Positions 5,700 to 9,635 of a DNA stretch of 9,635 nt are shown here, one piece after another. The DNA comes from an uncultured Prevotellaceae bacterium (GTDB lineage Bacteria; Bacteroidota; Bacteroidia; Bacteroidales; Bacteroidaceae), in assembly GCA_900315105.1 (NCBI GenBank), contig OMXX01000128.1, positions 1 through 9,635 of the forward strand, given 5' to 3'. The first letter of the stretch is position 1. Every line of letters starts with the position of its first letter. Made by a program: the position numbers and the translations under genes. A model generated the notes under the pieces. It was not told the DNA's origin. It saw only the letters and a list, made by a program, of their open reading frames with translations, and searched no databases.

Positions 5700-8600
5700 T
5701 TACAGCGTAACATTGACTCCGAACACGAAACTGCGTGCCGATGGATAGGCTCCGTTATCAGTACCGCTGCTTACCTCAGGGTCATAACCCTTGTATGGGG
5801 TAATGGTGAAGAGGTTTGATACGGTGGCATATATGCGGAACTTTACAGGGAATGTCTTCGGAAGTCGAGGACGATAGCCTATGGTCAGGTTGCGAAGCTT
5901 GAGGTAAGAGGCACTCTGCACATAACGGTCATCGATATATGAGAACGGACGTGTGGTGCTTGCGAGAGGAAGTGTGTTGCCTCCTTTTACCGATGTCCAG
6001 CTATCAAGAACGGTAGTAAGCACGTTGTATGAATCGCCCGTCTGCTCCAGTCTGCGACCGAGGGCATTGTATATCTTGTTGCCATAACTACCGGCAAATG
6101 AGAACGAGAAATCAATTTCGCGCCACTGCACCTGTGATGAGAAACCGTATGTGAAGTCAGGCTGTATGCTACCGAGTATCTGACGGTCATTGCCGTCAAT
6201 CTTACCATCGCGGTTATAGTCCTCGTATTTCACATCGCCCGCCTTTGGAACAAGTCCGTTGATAAGTGGGAGCTGACTCACATCCTCGCCGTTCTGCACA
6301 ATGCCGGCGAACTTCAATCCATAGAACGAGCCGAGGGCTTCACCCCTGCGCAGTATCTGCTGGTTGTCAGAACCCTGAATCACGTTGTTCGTCTTTCCCA
6401 TGTCGGTGATGCTGTTCTTGTTGTGCGCAATGTTAGCCGATGCCGTCCATGTCAGATGGCGGCGTTTCAGGATCGTTCCGTTCAATGCCAGTTCCACGCC
6501 CTTGTTCACCACGTTGCCCACGTTCTGAATCTGTGATGTCACACCGCTTGCAAATCCCATTGGTACTTCAAGCAGTAGGTCGGAGGTCTTCTTGTAGTAT
6601 ATGTCGAACACCAGTCCGAGCCTGCCGTTCCATAGTCCGAAGTCAATACCGAGGTTGTATGAGGCTGTTGTCTCCCATTTCAGGTTATCGTTGGCTGTGC
6701 TCTGCTTTGCATAAGAAGAAGAGCCGCCATAGGAACCCGTAGCATATGAGGTGGTGAAGGCATAGTCGCTGATCTCCTGATTACCTACTACACCGCCTGA
6801 CAGCCTGAGTTTCAGATAGTCAATCGCCTTGACACTTGCAAGGAAGCTCTCCTTGTCCACATTCCACGAAAGGCCGAGTGAAGGGAAGTATCCCCAGCGG
6901 TGGTTCTTCGAGAAACGACTGGAGTTGTCGGCACGCAATGTGGCGGTGGCGTTATAGCGGTCAAGCAGAGTGTAGTTCACACGTGCAATGATACTGTTAA
7001 GGCTCGATTCCACAATGCCGGTCTTCGGAGTATAGAGACCAGATCCGTCACCCAGGTTGTATTGTTTCAGGGTCTCGTTTGTGAAATGGTTGGTACGTAT
7101 GCTGCTGTATGTGGAAGTGGTGTTCTGCTTCGTATATCCCGCCATAGCCTCCACTTGATGCTTTTCGTTTATATCCTTATTATATGTAATTGTGTATTCC
7201 TGTTGCCATATGTCAGTCTGGCGGTTGCCTGTACCGCCGATACCCTGCGTGGCAAGACCGAGCGAGGTATATGCGCCTGAGAAATAGCTCTGCGTGAGTT
7301 TCTCACCATTCATACCCACGGCAGCCTTCAGTGTAAAATCACCCACCCTGTAGGTTGCCCATACGTTGCTCAGGAGGTAGTTGTTCACATTCTCCGCCAC
7401 GCTCTCCTTCAAGTCATACACAGGATTGGCAGCATGGTCGCCAATGGCGAAATAGGCATACTCGTATGGATTGGTGAAGTTATACGAGCCGTTGGCATTA
7501 TATATGCCGATGACAGGAGGCATGAGCAGGGCATACACGAAACTATTTGTTATGCCAGCCGAGAATGGAGATGAGTTGAACACCTGTTCCTCCGTGGTGG
7601 TGAGTCCCGTCTGCTTGCTGCGTCCGAATGTTACGTTCACGCCAAACTTCAGGTTTTTTCTCAGTTCCCATTCCGTATTTACATGGAAGTTATAACGCTG
7701 AAAACCTGAGTTGAGCACAATGCCGTCCTGATCCGTATAGTTGGCAGAGAAGGCATAGCGGCTCTTGTCCGTAGAACCGTTCACGCTCAGCTCATGTACC
7801 TGCTGCACGGCAGTACGTAGTACGGCATCCTGCCAGTCGGTTCCCTTGCCCAGCGCTGCAATCTGCTCATCGCTGTAACCGCCCTTGTTGCTCCAGTAGT
7901 CTTTCTGATAGCGTGCCCACTGCGAAGCATTGAGCAGCTCGAGTTTCCTGCCTACCCCACTCACTCCGAGGGTGTAGCCGTATGTCACGTGCGCCACCTT
8001 CTCGCCCACCTTACCTTTCTTCGTGGTGATGAGGATAACGCCATTCGCACCGCGTGAACCATATATAGCCGTGGCACTCACGTCCTTCAGCACCTCAATG
8101 CTCTCAATGTCATTAGGATTGATGGTAGCCAGGGGATTGATGCTGCTCTCTATCGCACCGATACCAGTACCACCCATAGAGGCATCCTTGAAGTAGATGA
8201 AGCCATCCACCACATACAGTGGCTCGTTGCTTGCATTCACCGAGTTACCGCCACGAATGCGGATACTGCTCTCCGCACCGGGCTGTCCGCTCGAAGCCGT
8301 CACGTTCAAACCTGCCACCTGACCGCTCAGCGCACCGTCAAGAGTGGCACTGGCACTGTTTTCAAACACGTCAGCCTTCACCGTGGTCACCGAACCCGTC
8401 AGTTGGGCGCGGCTCTGTGAGCCATAGCCCACAATCACCACATCATCCAGATAGTTGCGTTTCTCAATCAGTTTCACTTCCACAGGCTCCTCATCATCGT
8501 AAACGGTGATGCTCTGGGACTTATAACCAGTATATGACACGTCAAGTGTCACAGGCAACGTCTTCACCTCAATGGTGAAATGCCCGTCATAGTCAGACAG

Positions 8601-8753
8601 CACACCCTTGCCGTCATCAGAGCGCACCGCCGCCCCGATGATACTTTCACCCGATGAAGCATCTACAATATTACCCTGAATCTTTTGCGCAAAAGCCGCA
8701 ATAAACGAAGTGGCGGTAAGTACCGTCACAAAAAACAATCTTTTCATTACCAT
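5700..8753 (-). CDS. SusC/RagA family TonB-dependent outer-membrane transporter
   Basis: Predicted 1017-residue barrel importer that works with the SusD lipoprotein. The signal peptide ends at AFA-Q (cleavage near residue 22). Residues 24-97 form the carboxypeptidase-regulatory-like beta domain (QGNIVDASSGESIIGA... DYDGHFTI). A TonB-box-like DDVVIVGYG (103-111) is followed by the plug (115-246) with SSIRIRGG, PLYVVDG and DIESIEVLKDVSATAIYGSR, all hallmark SusC motifs. The barrel carries a DYNRDGKIDGNDR acidic loop near the C-terminal quarter and ends in FVFGVNVTL. There is no STN secretin-like domain, so signalling to an anti-sigma factor is not expected. Length is normal. The start could be ATG 8753 or ATG 8747; the latter gives the more usual MKRLFF signal. 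It has its own promoter 35 bp upstream and lies 692 bp before susD. The substrate is unknown. Confidence 0.97.
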   Translation of the reverse strand: MVMKRLFFVTVLTATSFIAAFAQKIQGNIVDASSGESIIGAAVRSDDGKGVLSDYDGHFTIEVKTLPVTLDVSYTGYKSQSITVYDDEEPVEVKLIEKRNYLDDVVIVGYGSQSRAQLTGSVTTVKADVFENSASATLDGALSGQVAGLNVTASSGQPGAESSIRIRGGNSVNASNEPLYVVDGFIYFKDASMGGTGIGAIESSINPLATINPNDIESIEVLKDVSATAIYGSRGANGVILITTKKGKVGEKVAHVTYGYTLGVSGVGRKLELLNASQWARYQKDYWSNKGGYSDEQIAALGKGTDWQDAVLRTAVQQVHELSVNGSTDKSRYAFSANYTDQDGIVLNSGFQRYNFHVNTEWELRKNLKFGVNVTFGRSKQTGLTTTEEQVFNSSPFSAGITNSFVYALLMPPVIGIYNANGSYNFTNPYEYAYFAIGDHAANPVYDLKESVAENVNNYLLSNVWATYRVGDFTLKAAVGMNGEKLTQSYFSGAYTSLGLATQGIGGTGNRQTDIWQQEYTITYNKDINEKHQVEAMAGYTKQNTTSTYSSIRTNHFTNETLKQYNLGDGSGLYTPKTGIVESSLNSIIARVNYTLLDRYNATATLRADNSSRFSKNHRWGYFPSLGLSWNVDKESFLASVKAIDYLKLRLSGGVVGNQEISDYAFTTSYATGSYGGSSSYAKQSTANDNLKWETTASYNLGIDFGLWNGRLGLVFDIYYKKTSDLLLEVPMGFASGVTSQIQNVGNVVNKGVELALNGTILKRRHLTWTASANIAHNKNSITDMGKTNNVIQGSDNQQILRRGEALGSFYGLKFAGIVQNGEDVSQLPLINGLVPKAGDVKYEDYNRDGKIDGNDRQILGSIQPDFTYGFSSQVQWREIDFSFSFAGSYGNKIYNALGRRLEQTGDSYNVLTTVLDSWTSVKGGNTLPLASTTRPFSYIDDRYVQSASYLKLRNLTIGYRPRLPKTFPVKFRIYATVSNLFTITPYKGYDPEVSSGTDNGAYPSARSFVFGVNVTL

Positions 8754-8787
8754 GTTATATTTTTTAATCTTTATATGTTTTCGAGTG

Positions 8788-8818
8788 CAAAATTACTATC
8801 TTTTCCCCGTCCCTGAAA
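8788..8818 (-). promoter_or_regulatory. promoter A, for susC
   Basis: Minus-strand TAATTTTG (8795-8788) matches the TAnnTTTG -7 box. TTTC (8818-8815) lies 19 nt upstream. Transcription would begin roughly 30 nt before the susC start. Downstream bases CACTC then GAAAA resemble those of promoter B. Confidence 0.8.
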
Positions 8819-8856
8819 TCCCATTCGTATGGTATTCTGCTACCCTGAACATGGTA
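8817..8856. promoter_or_regulatory. tandem inverted-repeat operators of promoter A
   Basis: On the plus strand, AATCCC-N8-GGTATT (8817-8836, one arm mismatch) is followed by TACC-N8-GGTA (8841-8856). Over the 65 nt upstream of the -7 box, 40 positions are identical to promoter B in a gapless alignment. The matches cluster in the TACC/GGTA half-sites and the ATTTC of the -33 element. This points to one regulator acting on both promoters. Confidence 0.65.
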
Positions 8857-8936
8857 TATGCCGAATTGAACGTTGATTTTGCCTTAGTTTGATGAACTTG
8901 ACGTATAATTTCAATATATTGCTGTCCGGTAAAAAC

Positions 8937-9048
8937 AAAAACCAGAAAAAAGCCAATCAATTAACACTTGCGAAGCTTGATGAGCTTGCGAAGAACTGCG
9001 AAGCTGGTGAACTTGCGAACAATTAACATGCGGCTTTTTCCTGTTTTT
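8937..9048 (-). terminator. long-armed terminator-like inverted repeat holding a repeat insertion
   Basis: The outer arms, AAAAACCAGAAAAAAGCC (8937-8954) and GGCTTTTTCCTGTTTTT (9032-9048), are imperfect inverted repeats. On the minus strand this reads AAAAAGCC, a long loop, GGCTTTTTT, then more T-rich sequence. That looks like an intrinsic terminator whose loop has been filled by the dispersed repeat at 8958-9027. It could end transcription coming from the BRO-N side. Confidence 0.4.
8958..9027 (+). repeat. two tandem degenerate copies of the dispersed repeat, flanked by CAATTAAC
   Basis: Identical octamers CAATTAAC (8958-8965 and 9020-9027) bound a 54-nt segment made of two related units, one of the form CTTGCGAAGCTTGATGAGCT and one of the form CTGCGAAGCTGGTGAACTTG. 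Each unit can form a small AAGCT/AGCTT-type hairpin. The second unit and its left neighbour match 3251-3297. Confidence 0.75.
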
Positions 9049-9244
9049 CACCTTAATGTCTTGCCGTAGGCCTGATATGTGGATTTGTTTTTTCGGGAAG
9101 CCCAAGGGCTTACCAGAAAAATAAATACGCATAGCAGCAAGAGGCGAGGATTCAATTTCTTGATGGAAGATAAGTTACAGAGGTTTATCGGACAGTAATA
9201 TTTTCAAACACAAAGCCGCAGAGTCGCAAAGTATTTTTCATTTC

Positions 9245-9635
9245 CTATTTTTCATTTTGTATAGGGGTGTGTTTAAAAATTATAGAACTATAGAACCATT
9301 GAACCAAATCGCAGCCATTTATCGGAATATAACCGCCCATCTTCCTTATCTGCGGAAGCACCTCTGATGTTACCCAGCGCTTGAACTCCCTCGTCTGTGG
9401 AAGCTTAGAGGAAAGGATGAGAGCATAAAGACCAGACTCGTTGATGAAGATCGTCTTGCTCTTGTAGTTAGAACCACTGTGTTGAATCAACACACTGGTT
9501 TTGTCATCTTCCTTGACCTGAGGTCGTGAATCCCGCCCCCTTTTATTTTCTGCATCCACATGCCTTGCGAGAGCATTTTCTGGTTTCGCATACCCAAGCA
9601 CCTCGCTTGCCACCCAACGCTTGAACTCCTTCGCC
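9245..9635 (-). CDS. BRO-N (phage antirepressor-type) domain protein, 3' part only, probably truncated
   Basis: An open frame enters from the right edge and ends at a TAG at 9245, giving 129 visible residues. It reads AKEFKRWVASEVLGYAKPEN at the edge. Later it shows KTIFINESGLYALILSSKLP and REFKRWVTSEVLPQIRKMGG, the conserved second half of the BRO N-terminal domain found in phage antirepressors and related DNA-binding proteins. After GGYIP the protein stops within 26 residues, in low-complexity DNA with repeated GTTCTAT words, so any C-terminal domain has been lost or replaced. The segment at the edge, KEFKRWVASEVL, nearly repeats the later REFKRWVTSEVL, and the DNA matches at 31 of 38 positions (9596-9633 against 9356-9393). 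This suggests internal recombination. Internal GTG codons such as 9613 are not needed as starts. A remnant of a prophage or mobile element is likely; present function is doubtful. Confidence 0.75.
   Translation of the reverse strand, partial: AKEFKRWVASEVLGYAKPENALARHVDAENKRGRDSRPQVKEDDKTSVLIQHSGSNYKSKTIFINESGLYALILSSKLPQTREFKRWVTSEVLPQIRKMGGYIPINGCDLVQWFYSSIIFKHTPIQNEK

Larger units (their letters stand above)
8857..9244. other. repeat-rich non-coding region between BRO-N gene and susC promoter
   Basis: No gene is supported over these 388 bp. The region holds the dispersed repeats at 8958-9027 inside long inverted arms, a compact hairpin at 9089-9121 (AAGCCC-AA-GGGCTT with outer TTTTTC/GAAAAA), and an ACACAAAGCCGCAGAGTCGC stretch from 9209 that resembles a common Bacteroidota intergenic repeat. 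A 73-residue minus frame (9132-8911) crosses the repeats and is not credible as a gene. Confidence 0.55.

Noticed and set aside
5700..8753. SusCD as a typed polysaccharide utilisation locus
   Set aside because: No glycoside hydrolase, lyase, SusE/F-like protein or sensor-regulator is encoded in the window, so a substrate or locus type cannot be claimed.
9089..9121. Hairpin AAGCCC-AA-GGGCTT with TTTTTC/GAAAAA outer arms as a terminator
   Set aside because: On neither strand is the hairpin followed by a T-run; the arms carry the T/A tracts themselves, so it was noted only as a structure.
8911..9132. 73-residue minus-strand open frame upstream of susC
   Set aside because: It crosses the tandem repeat and the terminator-like arms, its composition follows the repeats, and it has no recognisable domain.

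Overview
The window reads as chromosomal DNA of a Bacteroidota species, most likely a Prevotella or close Bacteroidales relative. The grounds are a SusC/SusD pair, lipoproteins whose acceptor cysteine is followed by an acidic stretch, promoters with the TAnnTTTG -7 box in place of a sigma70 -10, weak Shine-Dalgarno sites, and short dispersed AT-rich repeats between genes. All genes lie on the minus strand, so transcription runs from high to low coordinates.

In transcription order: (1) 9635-9245, the 3' part of a phage-type BRO-N (antirepressor) gene that runs off the right edge and looks truncated. (2) 9244-8754, an intergenic region with repeats and a well-formed promoter with two tandem inverted-repeat operators. 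(3) 8753-5700, a SusC/RagA TonB-dependent outer-membrane transporter. (4) 5699-5008, an unusually long 692-bp gap before susD. It carries a second promoter whose operators and spacing match the susC promoter base for base in layout, followed by a leader of about 340 nt with repeated hairpins. (5) 5007-3361, the SusD/RagB surface lipoprotein, closed by a hairpin terminator at 3321-3360. (6) 3161-2217 and 2203-200, a two-gene operon with a 13-bp gap: a Met/His-rich surface lipoprotein with YtkA-like features, and a TonB-dependent receptor of the OprC/NosA copper type that carries the CxxxM and HxM copper ligand motifs. A terminator follows at 127-154. (7) 1-126, a short non-coding stretch that could not be assigned.

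Functionally there are two outer-membrane uptake systems. SusC/SusD is the usual lipoprotein-lid-plus-barrel importer of an oligomeric nutrient; its substrate cannot be read from the window because no enzyme or regulator gene is present. The lipoprotein plus OprC-like receptor looks like a copper acquisition pair, in which a surface metal-binding lipoprotein would hand metal to the barrel.

The most interesting signals are the duplicated promoter (TACC-N8-GGTA-N6-TACC-N8-GG(T/G)A placed directly against a -33 element) serving susC and susD separately, the copper receptor/lipoprotein pair, and a family of short intergenic repeats. Two members of that family form a 28/30 inverted repeat around the second promoter, and two are flanked by 8-bp direct repeats.
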